From Rhizomicrobium sp. (lineage in GTDB: Bacteria; Pseudomonadota; Alphaproteobacteria; Micropepsales; Micropepsaceae): a stretch of DNA of 35,294 nucleotides. The DNA lies in assembly GCA_025451875.1 (NCBI GenBank), contig JANWJQ010000102.1:1-35294 (forward strand), in the 5' to 3' direction. Positions 1 through 9,739 of this stretch are shown here, in pieces (within the stretch, counting starts at the first letter, position 1; each line of letters starts with the position of its first letter). Both the position numbers and the translations under genes were made by a program. The notes under the pieces were generated by a model. The model searched no databases, was not told where the DNA came from, and was given only the letters and a program-made list of their open reading frames with translations.

Positions 1-1999
<1,999 letters not shown>

Positions 2000-2088
2000 C
2001 TGAGAACTTCCGTTTTGCTGAACCCTCTACCCTATGTGCAGAGAATCCGGTTTTTGCGTCCTACCGTGAACAGAACGCGAATACCGCG

Positions 2089-3966
2089 CTAATCGTCATG
2101 CCGTGGGAGGAAATTTGCGGCGTCGCGCCAACTCTCCTCCGTGCCTTCGGACTTGAAACGCTCGAAGGCACGGGCCCGTTCGGGACCGGTTTCGGCCATA
2201 TCCCGAAGTTGGGACGCAGCTCTGAGCCAGCGGGCTTCGATATCTTCGGCATTCCCCTGCACTTCTTCCGCCGGGACAATCTCTCCGCTCGCCAGCGCCC
2301 GCGCGTTCAGGCGCTCGACGAGATCGGACATGCCGTGACGGACCAGATGGGCCTCCAACCCTTGATTTTCAAGCCTGGAGCCAGAGGCCGCGAGGTTTAG
2401 GAGTTCGTGCCGGAACCTGTCAAGGATGCGGTCCTGCAGCGAAAGTTCCGCCACAAGCTCCGAATGGCGGACCGCCAGATCGGGGTGGCTAAAGAGAAGG
2501 ACGCAGAGCTCCATCTCCTTGACGCTCCGGGCACCAGAACGGCCTGAGCGGGCAAGAAGCGAATTCTTCACCGCGGGCGACACCGCATCGCCACCGCCGG
2601 CTGTTCCGGGGCGTGGCGGCGGGCGGCGGCCATTGGCGGTGAAGCTGCGCCGGTCCTGCGGCCGCTGCTGGTAATTCTGCTGCGGCGGCGCGGCGCGGCG
2701 CTTGAAGCTGTCGAAAACTTTGGAGTCGAAATCGCGGCGGTAATAATCGGCGATCTTGCCGTCGCCGATGCGTCCGACGATTTCGGCGAGCGCACGTTCG
2801 AGCCCCGCGCGGCGTTCGGGCGTGGAGAAATCCTTGCCCTCGGTCTCCGCGCGCCACAGCACCTTGGCCAGCGGTTCGGCGGCATCGAGGATCTTGCGCA
2901 TGGCCATCGGACCTTCGCGCTTGATGAGCGTATCGGGATCTTCGCCACTGGGCAGAAATGCAAACCGCAGCGAGAAGCCCGGCTTCAGATGCGGCAGCGC
3001 CAGATGCGCGGCGCGCAAACCCGCGCGCAATCCGGCTTCATCGCCGTCAAAACACAAAATGGGTTCGGGCGCGGTGCGCCACAGAAGCTGCAACTGGTCT
3101 TCGGTGAAGGCCGTGCCGAGCGGCGCAACCGCATAGTCGAAGCCGGCGCGCACCAGCGCGATCACATCCATATAGCCTTCGGCGAGGATGATGGTCTGCG
3201 CTTTCAGCGCCGCGGCGCGGGCGCTGGCGAAATTGTAGAGCAGATGGCCCTTGGAGAAGAGCGCCGTCTCGCCCGTGTTGATGTATTTGGGCTTGGCGTC
3301 GGGATCGAGCGCGCGCGCGCCGAACGCCACGATGCGCCCGCGCGCATCGGAAATCGGAAACATCACGCGGTTATAGAAGAAGTCCCGCGCGGCGCGATCG
3401 CCATCTTGCGGCCGCACGAGGCCCGCCGCGACCATGTCCTCCAGCGGAATGTTTTTCGCGTAGAGATGGTCCTTGAGCGCGGAATTGGAATCCGGCGCAT
3501 AGCCCAGGCGAAACTGCCTGGCGGCATCGCCGTTCAATCCGCGCGACACCAGGTAATCCCGCGCCTCGTTGCTGTTCTTGGCGCGCAGTTGTTCCTCGAA
3601 GAACTGGCATGCCGCCTCGACCACGTCGTAGAGCGACTTCTTTTTTTCCTCGCGCGCCTCGTCTTCCGCCGACCATTTGGGAAGCTCGACGCCGGCATCG
3701 CCCGCCAGCCGCTCGACGGCTTCGGGGAAAGACAGACCTTCGGTCTCCATCATCCATTTGAAGGCATCGCCGCCCGCGCCGCAGCCGAAGCATTTGTAGG
3801 TGCGCCGCTCATTCTCGACCTTGAAGCTGGGCGACTTCTCCTTGTGGAAGGGGCAGCAGCCCCACATCACCCGGCCCTTGCGGGTGAGCTTCACGCGCTT
3901 GCCCACGAGCTGGACCAGATCGGTCCGCCGGAGGACTTCGTCGAGAAGATGAGGGCCAAAACGCAT
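2089..3966 (-). CDS. dnaG: DNA primase DnaG
   Basis: Synthesises RNA primers for the replication fork. The 625-residue length is normal for the family. The N-terminal CHC2 zinc finger is seen as C37/C38, H41, C59 and C62 (CPFHKEKSPSF, then YKCFGCGAGGD). The catalytic core follows, with the Toprim motif around E263 (ILAEGYMDVIAL) and the metal-binding acidic cluster FDGDEAG at D307/D309, then GEDPDTLI near 341. A Gln/Arg/Pro-rich linker (about 430-475) leads into the C-terminal helicase-interaction region. The ATG at 3966 begins MRFGPHLLDE, as in other alphaproteobacterial primases. It is upstream of rpoD on the same strand and probably co-transcribed with it. A plus-strand GAF gene starts 200 bases away, divergently. 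Confidence 0.98.
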   Translation of the reverse strand: MRFGPHLLDEVLRRTDLVQLVGKRVKLTRKGRVMWGCCPFHKEKSPSFKVENERRTYKCFGCGAGGDAFKWMMETEGLSFPEAVERLAGDAGVELPKWSAEDEAREEKKKSLYDVVEAACQFFEEQLRAKNSNEARDYLVSRGLNGDAARQFRLGYAPDSNSALKDHLYAKNIPLEDMVAAGLVRPQDGDRAARDFFYNRVMFPISDARGRIVAFGARALDPDAKPKYINTGETALFSKGHLLYNFASARAAALKAQTIILAEGYMDVIALVRAGFDYAVAPLGTAFTEDQLQLLWRTAPEPILCFDGDEAGLRAGLRAAHLALPHLKPGFSLRFAFLPSGEDPDTLIKREGPMAMRKILDAAEPLAKVLWRAETEGKDFSTPERRAGLERALAEIVGRIGDGKIADYYRRDFDSKVFDSFKRRAAPPQQNYQQRPQDRRSFTANGRRPPPRPGTAGGGDAVSPAVKNSLLARSGRSGARSVKEMELCVLLFSHPDLAVRHSELVAELSLQDRILDRFRHELLNLAASGSRLENQGLEAHLVRHGMSDLVERLNARALASGEIVPAEEVQGNAEDIEARWLRAASQLRDMAETGPERARAFERFKSEGTEESWRDAANFLPRHDD

Positions 3967-4089
3967 GGGCCTAATGTAGGTGCCCCGCTCGGGAATGTCT
4001 CAAAAGGCTCGTGATTCGGCTGTGGGTTTATCCGGGAAGGTCGGATTTCCGATGTTTTGGAAAGATTTTAGCGCGCCGATACAAAATTC

Positions 4090-4138
4090 GACAATAAAAG
4101 TCGCCGTCTGACACAATTCAACTCGTGGTTTTATTGTC
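4090..4138. repeat. Perfect 10-bp inverted repeat in the AT-rich dnaG/GAF intergenic region
   Basis: GACAATAAAA at 4090-4099 and TTTTATTGTC at 4129-4138 are perfect inverted copies separated by 29 bases. They lie in the AT-rich 200-base gap between dnaG (minus) and the GAF gene (plus), just upstream of the GAF ribosome-binding site AAAAGGAGA (4144-4152). This could be an operator pair or a leader hairpin. The rest of 3967-4166 shows no gene. No function is known. Confidence 0.5.
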
Positions 4139-4166
4139 TTCATAAAAGGAGACTTGTATTCCTCAA

Positions 4167-4697
4167 ATGGGGTTGAAGTCTGGGGCCAGGCTTTTGGCGG
4201 ATGAATTTCATGTCCGTGAAGATCAGGATTTTCGCCTGAAGCTTCTGGAAGCGGCAAAGGACCGGCTGGGCGTCGCCCAGTCGCTGGAAGAGATCATCGC
4301 CATCGTGCGCTCCACCGCGCGTTCGGTCTGTTCAGCGGATGGCGTGACCTTCGTGCTGCGCGACAATGGCAAATGCCACTACATCGAAGAGGATGCGATC
4401 GGACCTTTGTGGAAGGGCCAGAAATTCCCGATGGAAACCTGCATCTCCGGCTGGTGCATGATGAACAAGGCGACGGCCGCCATCGAAGACATCTTCGTGG
4501 ACGACCGCATTCCGCACGACGTCTATCGCAAGACGTTTGTGAAAAGCCTGGTGATGGTGCCGGTGGGCGGCGACGCGCCGGTGGCCGCGATGGGCGCTTA
4601 CTGGAACGAGAAGCGCGCTTTCAGCCAGCACGATGTGGCAGCCGTGGAAGCCCTCGGCGCCGCGGTATCAAGCGCGATGCAACGGATTGCGGCGTAG
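4167..4697 (+). CDS. Small stand-alone GAF-domain protein
   Basis: A 176-residue soluble protein that is essentially one GAF sensory domain. Residues 20-45 form a helix resembling the linker of GAF histidine kinases (LEEIIAIVRSTARSVCSADGVTFVLRD). It is followed by the typical core FPMETCISGWCMMNKATAAIEDIFVDDRIPHD and VKSLVMVPVG...AAMGAYW. No kinase, GGDEF or HTH domain is attached, so it may bind a small ligand or act on a partner. Cysteines in the core (ETCISGWC) could suit a ligand or redox role, but that is inference. The AAAAGGAGA ribosome-binding site ends 15 bases before this ATG; an in-frame ATT at 4158 has better spacing, so the start is uncertain by three codons. It ends two bases from convergent yqeY. 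Confidence 0.8.
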   Translation: MGLKSGARLLADEFHVREDQDFRLKLLEAAKDRLGVAQSLEEIIAIVRSTARSVCSADGVTFVLRDNGKCHYIEEDAIGPLWKGQKFPMETCISGWCMMNKATAAIEDIFVDDRIPHDVYRKTFVKSLVMVPVGGDAPVAAMGAYWNEKRAFSQHDVAAVEALGAAVSSAMQRIAA

Positions 4698-4699
4698 CG

Positions 4700-5164
4700 C
4701 TATTTCGGCGTCAGCAGGTCTTTCACCATCCCGCTCGCCTTGCCGAAATCCATCTGGCCGGCATAGCGCTCCTTGAGCGCGGCCATGATCTTGCCCATGT
4801 CCTTCATCGAGGTCGCACCGGTTTCCTTGACGATCTCGGCAATGGCGGCCTTCGCGTCCTCAACGCTCATCTGCCTGGGCATGAATTCGCGGATGATTTC
4901 GATCTCTGCGCGTTCGGCATCGGCCAATTCGGGACGGTTTCCGACCACAAAGGCGGTCATCGAATCTTCGCGCTGTTTGATCATCTTGGAGAGAAAACTC
5001 AAAATTTCATCGTCGGAGATGCCCTCGCGGCTCGTCTCGGTGCGGTTGGCGATATCCTTGTCCTTAAGGCCCGCCAGGATCATGCGCAGCGTCGACAGGC
5101 GGCGGGTGTCCTTCGCCTTCATCGCCTCTTTCATCTGCTCGTTGAACTGTTCGCGCAGGCCCAT
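4700..5164 (-). CDS. GatB/YqeY domain-containing protein
   Basis: A 154-residue protein of the YqeY family, related to the C-terminal helical tRNA-binding tail of GatB. Visible signatures are LREQFNEQMKEAMKAKD, RLSTLRMILAGLKDKDI, DEILSFLSKMIKQREDS, EIIREFMPRQMS and ATSMKDMGKIMAALKERYAGQMDFGKAS, which run the full family length. The role is not firmly established; a link to tRNA-dependent amidation is assumed from homology. The start is ATG at 5164 (MGLREQ). In many alphaproteobacteria this gene lies directly upstream of dnaG-rpoD; here a plus-strand GAF gene lies between them. A 117-base divergent gap separates it from the tRNA-binding protein gene. Confidence 0.9.
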   Translation of the reverse strand: MGLREQFNEQMKEAMKAKDTRRLSTLRMILAGLKDKDIANRTETSREGISDDEILSFLSKMIKQREDSMTAFVVGNRPELADAERAEIEIIREFMPRQMSVEDAKAAIAEIVKETGATSMKDMGKIMAALKERYAGQMDFGKASGMVKDLLTPK

Positions 5165-5281
5165 GTCATCACCGTTTTCTGAGGTGCGGAAAACTAGGTC
5201 AAAGTGGGAACAGCCGCAAATGCATGGCGGATTTGCGAAGTCCTGAGCCCTTGGCAACGGCAATTCTGATAGGCTGCGCGG

Positions 5282-5635
5282 ATGATGCCAGCGCCCATCA
5301 AACCTGTCGTCGCCAAATCCGTGCTCGATCAGATCGATATCCGGATCGGCACCATCGAATCGGCTGCGCCTGTTCCCGGCTCCGGCAAACTCGTTTCGCT
5401 TCATGTGGATTTCGGCAATCACAAGCGGACGATCCTGAGCGGCATGCAGCAGGAACGGCCCGATCTGAGCGTTCTCGTGGGCAAGCAAGCGCTGTTCGTG
5501 GTCAATCTGGAACCGCGGAAAATGGCGGGGATCCTCAGCGAAGGCATGCTGTTCGACATCGGCTATGAGGACGGCATCATGCCTGCGCTCGCCATGCCGG
5601 AACACCCGGTTCCGAATGGCAGCCGCGCGGGCTAG
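5282..5635 (+). CDS. tRNA-binding OB-fold protein (CsaA/Trbp111-like)
   Basis: A 117-residue protein matching the stand-alone tRNA-binding domain found at the C-terminus of some MetRS and in CsaA and Trbp111. The domain is seen as DQIDIRIGTIESAAPVPGSGKLVSLHVDFG, a hydrophobic strand with a Gly-containing loop (RTILSGMQQE), and VVNLEPRKMAGILSEGMLFDI, which matches the usual NL.PRK..G..SEGM signature. It is expected to bind structured RNA or tRNA, or to act as an export chaperone as reported for CsaA; which applies here is unknown. Two adjacent ATG codons (5282, 5285) are possible starts and no strong Shine-Dalgarno is visible. A promoter-like element and carA follow. Confidence 0.85.
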   Translation: MMPAPIKPVVAKSVLDQIDIRIGTIESAAPVPGSGKLVSLHVDFGNHKRTILSGMQQERPDLSVLVGKQALFVVNLEPRKMAGILSEGMLFDIGYEDGIMPALAMPEHPVPNGSRAG

Positions 5636-5653
5636 CGCGGCTTCGCGACGCGC

Positions 5654-5682
5654 TTGACCCCGCCAGGGCACATTCCTATTTT
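5654..5682 (+). promoter_or_regulatory. Putative sigma-70 promoter of carA
   Basis: TTGACC (5654-5659) and TATTTT (5677-5682) are spaced by 17 bases in the gap upstream of carA. The expected transcript start is about 12 bases before the carA ATG at 5702. This is read by eye, with good -35 and spacing and a moderate -10. Confidence 0.5.
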
Positions 5683-5701
5683 CCGGCAAATCGGAGTCCC
5701 C

Positions 5702-6886
5702 ATGAGCGACACATCTTCCGCAACCGCCGAACGTCCGGCGGCAGCCGTTTCACGCGCGACAGGACTTCTGGTTCTGGCGGACGGCACGGTATTCGAGGGA
5801 CAAGGTTTTGGCGCCGCCACCGCCGCGGTCGGCGAAGTCTGCTTCAACACCGCGATGACGGGCTATCAGGAGATCCTCACCGATCCTTCTTATGCCGGGC
5901 AGATCGTCGCCTTCACCTTCCCGCATATCGGCATCGTCGGCACCAACAGCGAAGACATCGAGGCGACGACGCCGGTGGTGCGCGCAATGGTGGTGCGTTC
6001 CGATGCAAGCCAGCCGTCGAACTACCGCGCGCTCTCGCCGCTGGACCGCTGGCTGAAGCTGCACAACATTCCGGGCATCGCGGGCATCGACACGCGCGCA
6101 CTCACCAACCGCATCCGTGAGCTGGGGATGCCGCATGGCGTCGTCGCGGTGTCGCCAGAAGGCAAATTCGATCGTGACGCGCTGGTGAAACAGGCGCGCG
6201 AATTTCCGGGGCTGGTCGGCCTTGACCTCGCCAAGGATGTGTCGTGCCGGCAGATGTATGCCTGGAATGAAACGCCGTGGATGTGGGGCGAAGGCTATAG
6301 CGTCGAAAAGAATCCGACATGGCGCGCGGTGGTTCTGGATTACGGCGTGAAGCGCAACATCCTGCGCCAGCTTGCAGGGCATGGCGCGGAGATCATCGTG
6401 CTGCCGGCATCCGCCACGTATGAAGATGTGATGCGCCATTCGCCGAATGGCGTGCTGCTGTCCAACGGTCCCGGCGATCCGGCGGCGACGGGCGCTTATG
6501 CGATCCCGACGATCAAGGGCATTCTCGAAACGCGCGTGCCGGTGTTCGGCATCTGCCTCGGCCATCAGATGCTGGGCCTGGCGCTCGGTGGCGAGACGAA
6601 AAAGATGGCGCAAGGCCATCATGGCGCGAACCATCCGGTGAAGGATCTGGAGACCGGCAAGGTGGAGATCGTATCGATGAACCACGGCTTCACCGTGGAT
6701 GCCGATACGCTGCCCAAGGGCGTGAAGCAGACGCATATCTCGCTCTTCGACGGCACCAATTGCGGATTGCGCGTGGCGGACAAGGATATCTTCAGCGTGC
6801 AGTATCATCCCGAGGCTTCGCCCGGCCCGATGGACTCGCATTACCTGTTCGAGCGTTTCGCGAAGGCGGCGAAGGCACGCGTCTAG
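5702..6886 (+). CDS. carA: Carbamoyl-phosphate synthase small (glutaminase) subunit CarA
   Basis: Hydrolyses glutamine to supply ammonia to the large subunit CarB for carbamoyl phosphate (arginine and pyrimidine synthesis). At 394 residues it has normal length. The N-terminal CPSase_sm domain carries LADGTVFEGQGFG and the GEVCFNTAMTGYQEILTDPSYAGQI signature. The C-terminal class I glutamine amidotransferase has nucleophile C285 in FGICLGHQM and H369/E371 in YHPEASPGP. The ATG at 5702 is preferred over an in-frame TTG at 5654 because CGGAG lies just upstream and the extension would cover the promoter. carB is not next to it; the following gene is TerB-like. Confidence 0.98.
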   Translation: MSDTSSATAERPAAAVSRATGLLVLADGTVFEGQGFGAATAAVGEVCFNTAMTGYQEILTDPSYAGQIVAFTFPHIGIVGTNSEDIEATTPVVRAMVVRSDASQPSNYRALSPLDRWLKLHNIPGIAGIDTRALTNRIRELGMPHGVVAVSPEGKFDRDALVKQAREFPGLVGLDLAKDVSCRQMYAWNETPWMWGEGYSVEKNPTWRAVVLDYGVKRNILRQLAGHGAEIIVLPASATYEDVMRHSPNGVLLSNGPGDPAATGAYAIPTIKGILETRVPVFGICLGHQMLGLALGGETKKMAQGHHGANHPVKDLETGKVEIVSMNHGFTVDADTLPKGVKQTHISLFDGTNCGLRVADKDIFSVQYHPEASPGPMDSHYLFERFAKAAKARV

Positions 6887-6952
6887 CCGGCGAGTGACAC
6901 AAATCCGTCACCGGATCTTACTAGCGTCGCCAATCTCTTGAGGGACAGCTTC

Positions 6953-7420
6953 ATGGGCATCGAGCAGACGATGTTTGCGGGCCGTTTCGGCCAATATGTG
7001 CGCGACCGGCACGAGACGCGCGCGGCGCAGGATTCCGCCGAAATCCCCTATCCGCTGCCGCAGGAAACGCGCGAGGTCATCACCCATCATCTCATTCCGC
7101 TGGGCCTGCTGGCGCGCGCCGATGGCGACATCGCCGCTGCCGAACAGAAAGCGATGATCGATCACGCCGTCGCCTTGCTGGCGAAATCCGGTCATCCGGT
7201 CAACGAGGCCGACCTGGGCAAACTCAAGGATTATATTGCCGGTTTTCGGCCGTCGCTCATGCAGCTCGATCCAGCGCTGCACCGCATCGAGCGTGAAGAT
7301 GTCGGCACCAAGATCGCGTTCCTCGGTGCGGCGCACGCCGTGGCCAACGCCGACGGCAGGATCACCGACGGCGAGGCGCGGCTGCTGGATGAGCTGAAGC
7401 TGGAATTCGCGAAAGCGTGA
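6953..7420 (+). CDS. TerB-like domain protein
   Basis: A 155-residue all-helical protein. It resembles the TerB (tellurite resistance/DjlA-like) fold, with acidic repeats LLARADGDIAAAEQKAMIDHAV near 55-75 and AHAVANADGRITDGEARLLDEL near the C-terminus. Each places DGxI/DGRI before a Glu-containing helix, as in the family's putative metal-binding sites. No membrane segment or signal is seen. The ATG at 6953 is preceded by GAGGGA (6940-6945). TerB-like proteins are common and mostly uncharacterised; tellurite resistance should not be assumed. The stop overlaps a GTG that could extend the next gene, but the sigma factor probably has its own promoter within this gap. Confidence 0.75.
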   Translation: MGIEQTMFAGRFGQYVRDRHETRAAQDSAEIPYPLPQETREVITHHLIPLGLLARADGDIAAAEQKAMIDHAVALLAKSGHPVNEADLGKLKDYIAGFRPSLMQLDPALHRIEREDVGTKIAFLGAAHAVANADGRITDGEARLLDELKLEFAKA

Positions 7421-7437
7421 TTTTCCCGCGCCGGGCC

Positions 7438-7467
7438 GGGAATAAACCGGCACCCTACCCGGTCTAT
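7438..7467 (+). promoter_or_regulatory. Putative ECF-sigma promoter upstream of the sigma factor gene
   Basis: GGGAATAAA (7438-7446), 14 bases, then GGTCTAT (7461-7467). The same element with identical spacing recurs at 8748-8777. The transcript start predicted about 6-8 bases after the -10 falls at about 7473-7475, only a few bases before the sigma factor ATG at 7477. The mRNA would be leaderless or nearly so, and no Shine-Dalgarno precedes that ATG. This fits autoregulation by the ECF factor itself (inference). Confidence 0.7.
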
Positions 7468-7476
7468 ACTCCCTGC

Positions 7477-7992
7477 ATGGATGACCGGCGCCGCAGATTC
7501 GAGGCGCAAGCCTTGCCGCATCTGGATGCGGCCTACAATCTTGCCAGATGGCTGACGCGCTCGCCGACCGACGCGGAAGACATCGTGCAGGACGCGATGC
7601 TGCGCGCCTTTCGCGCTTTCGACGGCTTTCGCGGCGGCGACGCCAAGCCCTGGCTTTTGGCCATCGTGCGCAATTGCTGGCGCAATGCCGGGGCCGACGC
7701 CAAGCGCCGCGCGCAGACCGCGTTGCCGCAGGATGATGATGGCGGACTTGTCAGCACCGATCCGGATCCGGAGGCCATCGCGATGGATGCGAGCCAGAGC
7801 CGCAAGCTGGACGAAGTGATCGCGCTTCTGCCCAACGAGTTTCGCGAAGTGCTGGTGCTGCGCGAGATGGAAGACATGAGCTATCGCGAAATCGCGGAAA
7901 TCACCGGCGCGCCCATCGGCACGGTGATGTCGCGGCTGGCGCGGGCGCGCACCATGCTGCGCGAAAGGTGGACGGCGAGGGACCTGGTATGA
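7477..7992 (+). CDS. ECF-subfamily RNA polymerase sigma factor
   Basis: A 171-residue sigma factor with only regions 2 and 4. Region 2 is seen in HLDAAYNLARWLTRSPTDAEDIVQDAMLRAFRAFDGF and KPWLLAIVRNCW. Region 4 is EVIALLPNEFREVLVLREMEDMSYREIAEITGAPIGTVMSRLARARTMLRERW, with a clear helix-turn-helix. The ATG at 7477 gives the normal ECF N-terminus; an upstream GTG at 7417 would read through the promoter and adds no conserved sequence. The stop overlaps the anti-sigma start (ATGA), showing translational coupling. Promoter-like sites at 7438 and 8748 suggest it controls itself plus the metallophosphoesterase and cupredoxin genes. The signal it responds to is unknown; exact ECF group was not assigned. 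Confidence 0.95.
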   Translation: MDDRRRRFEAQALPHLDAAYNLARWLTRSPTDAEDIVQDAMLRAFRAFDGFRGGDAKPWLLAIVRNCWRNAGADAKRRAQTALPQDDDGGLVSTDPDPEAIAMDASQSRKLDEVIALLPNEFREVLVLREMEDMSYREIAEITGAPIGTVMSRLARARTMLRERWTARDLV

Positions 7993-8744
7993 ACTGCCCC
8001 GAACTGCTGCGCACACAAGCCTTTCTCGACGGCGAGCTGACCGGCGACGCCGCACGCGAGGCCGAACTCCATATCGCGACCTGCGACGAATGCCGCGCCT
8101 TCAGCGCCCGTGCCGCGGAACTCAGCGACGCCATGCGCGCGAACATTACGCAGCACCGCGCGCCGCAGGCCTTGCACAACAGGATCAGCGCGCTGCTCGA
8201 CAAGGAAGACGCCCCCGTGGCGTTCATCCCGCGCTGGCGCCAACGCGAATTCTGGACGGGCGCGTTCAGCGGCATCGGCGCCTCTGCGCTCGCTGCGGCG
8301 CTGACCATCTTCGTAATGCTGCCACCCTCCGCCGAGACGCTGGCGCAATCGGTGGCGGATGCGCACACCAACGCGCTGATGAGCGGCAAGGTGATCCAGG
8401 TGGCATCCAGCAGCCATCACACCGTGAAGCCGTGGTTCGCAGGCAAAGTGGAAGTGTCCCCGCCCGTTGCCGATTTTGCGCAGCAAGGATTTCCGCTCAT
8501 CGGCGGCCGCGTGGACAAGGTGGCCGGATCGCGCGCCGCGGTGGTCGTTTACAATCACGGCCGCCACGAGATCGATCTGTTCGTGTGGCCGGACAAGGGC
8601 GCGCGGCTGCCCGGTGAAAGCACGCGGCATGGCTATCACGCCATCTTCTGGAAGAACGGCGATCTCAACTTCGCCGCCGTGTGCGACATGGAAGGCGCGG
8701 AGCTGCACAAATTCGTGAACCTGGTCCGCACGGAATCGGACTAG
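7989..8744 (+). CDS. Zinc-binding transmembrane anti-sigma factor
   Basis: A 251-residue protein. The N-terminal cytoplasmic domain has the ZAS zinc motif HxxxCxxC (H28, C32, C35, HIATCDEC), with an upstream Cys3 as probable fourth ligand. A helix follows, then one membrane segment at about 89-112 (FWTGAFSGIGASALAAALTI...), then a periplasmic domain of about 135 residues containing VDKVAGSRAAVVVYNHGRHEIDLFVWP. It should sequester the sigma factor encoded immediately upstream (ATGA overlap) and release it on an envelope or redox signal. Such coupling is well known for ECF/ZAS pairs; the actual signal is not visible. It ends three bases before the second promoter-like site. Confidence 0.93.
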   Translation: MNCPELLRTQAFLDGELTGDAAREAELHIATCDECRAFSARAAELSDAMRANITQHRAPQALHNRISALLDKEDAPVAFIPRWRQREFWTGAFSGIGASALAAALTIFVMLPPSAETLAQSVADAHTNALMSGKVIQVASSSHHTVKPWFAGKVEVSPPVADFAQQGFPLIGGRVDKVAGSRAAVVVYNHGRHEIDLFVWPDKGARLPGESTRHGYHAIFWKNGDLNFAAVCDMEGAELHKFVNLVRTESD

Positions 8745-8747
8745 CGC

Positions 8748-8777
8748 GGGAATAAAGCGCGCACCTTGCCGGTATTG
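8748..8777 (+). promoter_or_regulatory. Second putative ECF-sigma promoter, upstream of the metallophosphoesterase gene
   Basis: GGGAATAAA (8748-8756), 14 bases, GGTATTG (8771-8777). It matches the site at 7438-7467 in all nine -35 bases, in spacing and in the start of the -10, and shares GCACC inside the spacer. It lies directly after the anti-sigma stop codon. A transcript would start near 8783 and keep GAGAGG (8787-8792) as ribosome-binding site for the ATG at 8800. Confidence 0.7.
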
Positions 8778-8799
8778 AGCCTCGAAAGAGAGGCTCACC

Positions 8800-9711
8800 A
8801 TGAACGATCACTCAAGGCGCGATTCGCTGAAATGCTTAGGGGTAGGCGCCGGTACGCTGTTCACCCTGTCGTCCGGTGTTTTCGGCGCCGTCGATCTGGC
8901 GGAGGCCGCGACCACCAAGGACATCGGCACGCCGCTGTTCCTGCAGATCAGCGACACCCATATCGGCTTCAACAAGGACGCCAATCCCGACGTCATCGGC
9001 ACGCTCAACCGCAGCATCGACGCGGTGAACGCGCTCAAGCACAAGCCGTCCTTCGCCATCCACACCGGCGACATCACCCATCTTTCCAAGGCCGAAGAAT
9101 TCGACACGGCCGCCGAACTCATGAAGCGCATGCAGGTGAGCGACATCCATGCGGTGCCCGGCGAACATGACGTGACCGATGGGCCGGGCGCGGAGTTCTT
9201 CAACCGCTTCGGCAAAGCATCCAACAATCGCGGCTATTACAGCTTCAGCACCAATGGCGTTCACTTCATCGCGCTGGTGAATGTGATGCATTTCAAGGCC
9301 GGTGGCCTCGGCGCGCTGGGCGATGACCAGATGGCGTGGCTGAAGGACAATCTGGCCAGCGTGTCTTCCAGCCAGCCTGTCGTCGTCTTCGCGCATATGC
9401 CGCTGTGGAATATCTACGAGCCCTGGGGCTGGGGCACGGCGGAGAGCGCGGAGATCGCGCAGTTGCTGCGCCGCTTCGGCTCCGTCACCGTGCTCAACGG
9501 CCACATCCACCAGATCGTTCAGAAGGTGGAGGGCAACATCACCTTCCACACCGCGCGCTCCACCGCCTATCCGCAGCCGGCGGCGGGCAACGGGCCGGGA
9601 CCGGGGCCGATGAAAGTGCCCGCCGATCAGCTGCCCAAGATGCTGGGCGTCACCAATGTCACCATCAATCGCGGGCGCAAGATTTCGCTCAGCGACCGCA
9701 CGCTTGCCTGA
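8800..9711 (+). CDS. Tat-exported calcineurin-like metallophosphoesterase
   Basis: A 303-residue protein. The N-terminal SRRDSLK (5-11) followed by a Gly/Ala/Leu-rich stretch is a twin-arginine signal, so it is exported folded. The metallophosphoesterase blocks are D52/H54 (LQISDTHIGF), D91 (HTGDITH), GEHDV at 121-125, FAHMPLW and NGHIHQI. The third block normally reads GNHD; here the metal-ligand Asn is Glu. The rest of the dimetal site is intact. The substrate is unknown. It has its own ECF-like promoter, and its neighbour is a periplasmic cupredoxin, so it is probably part of a periplasmic stress or metal response. Family identity is firm; biological role is open. Confidence 0.92.
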   Translation: MNDHSRRDSLKCLGVGAGTLFTLSSGVFGAVDLAEAATTKDIGTPLFLQISDTHIGFNKDANPDVIGTLNRSIDAVNALKHKPSFAIHTGDITHLSKAEEFDTAAELMKRMQVSDIHAVPGEHDVTDGPGAEFFNRFGKASNNRGYYSFSTNGVHFIALVNVMHFKAGGLGALGDDQMAWLKDNLASVSSSQPVVVFAHMPLWNIYEPWGWGTAESAEIAQLLRRFGSVTVLNGHIHQIVQKVEGNITFHTARSTAYPQPAAGNGPGPGPMKVPADQLPKMLGVTNVTINRGRKISLSDRTLA

Positions 9712-9739
9712 CCAACCCCTCACACAAAAGGAAACGAAC

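Noticed and set aside
2989..4014. 341-codon plus-strand open frame
   Set aside because: Antisense shadow of dnaG, which carries all primase motifs.
4000..4257. 85-codon minus-strand frame in the dnaG/GAF gap
   Set aside because: No ribosome-binding site, no recognisable domain, and it overlaps the GAF start.
5654..5701. TTG start extending carA by 16 codons
   Set aside because: It lacks a ribosome-binding site and covers the putative promoter; ATG 5702 has CGGAG upstream.
5750..6841. 363-codon minus-strand open frame
   Set aside because: Antisense of carA; His/Arg-rich shadow with no domain.
6887..6914. Possible hairpin after carA
   Set aside because: The stem is short with a bulge and there is no T-tract.
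7417..7476. GTG start of the sigma factor overlapping the TerB-like stop
   Set aside because: The extension covers the promoter-like site, has low similarity to any ECF N-terminus, and ATG 7477 gives a normal ECF length.
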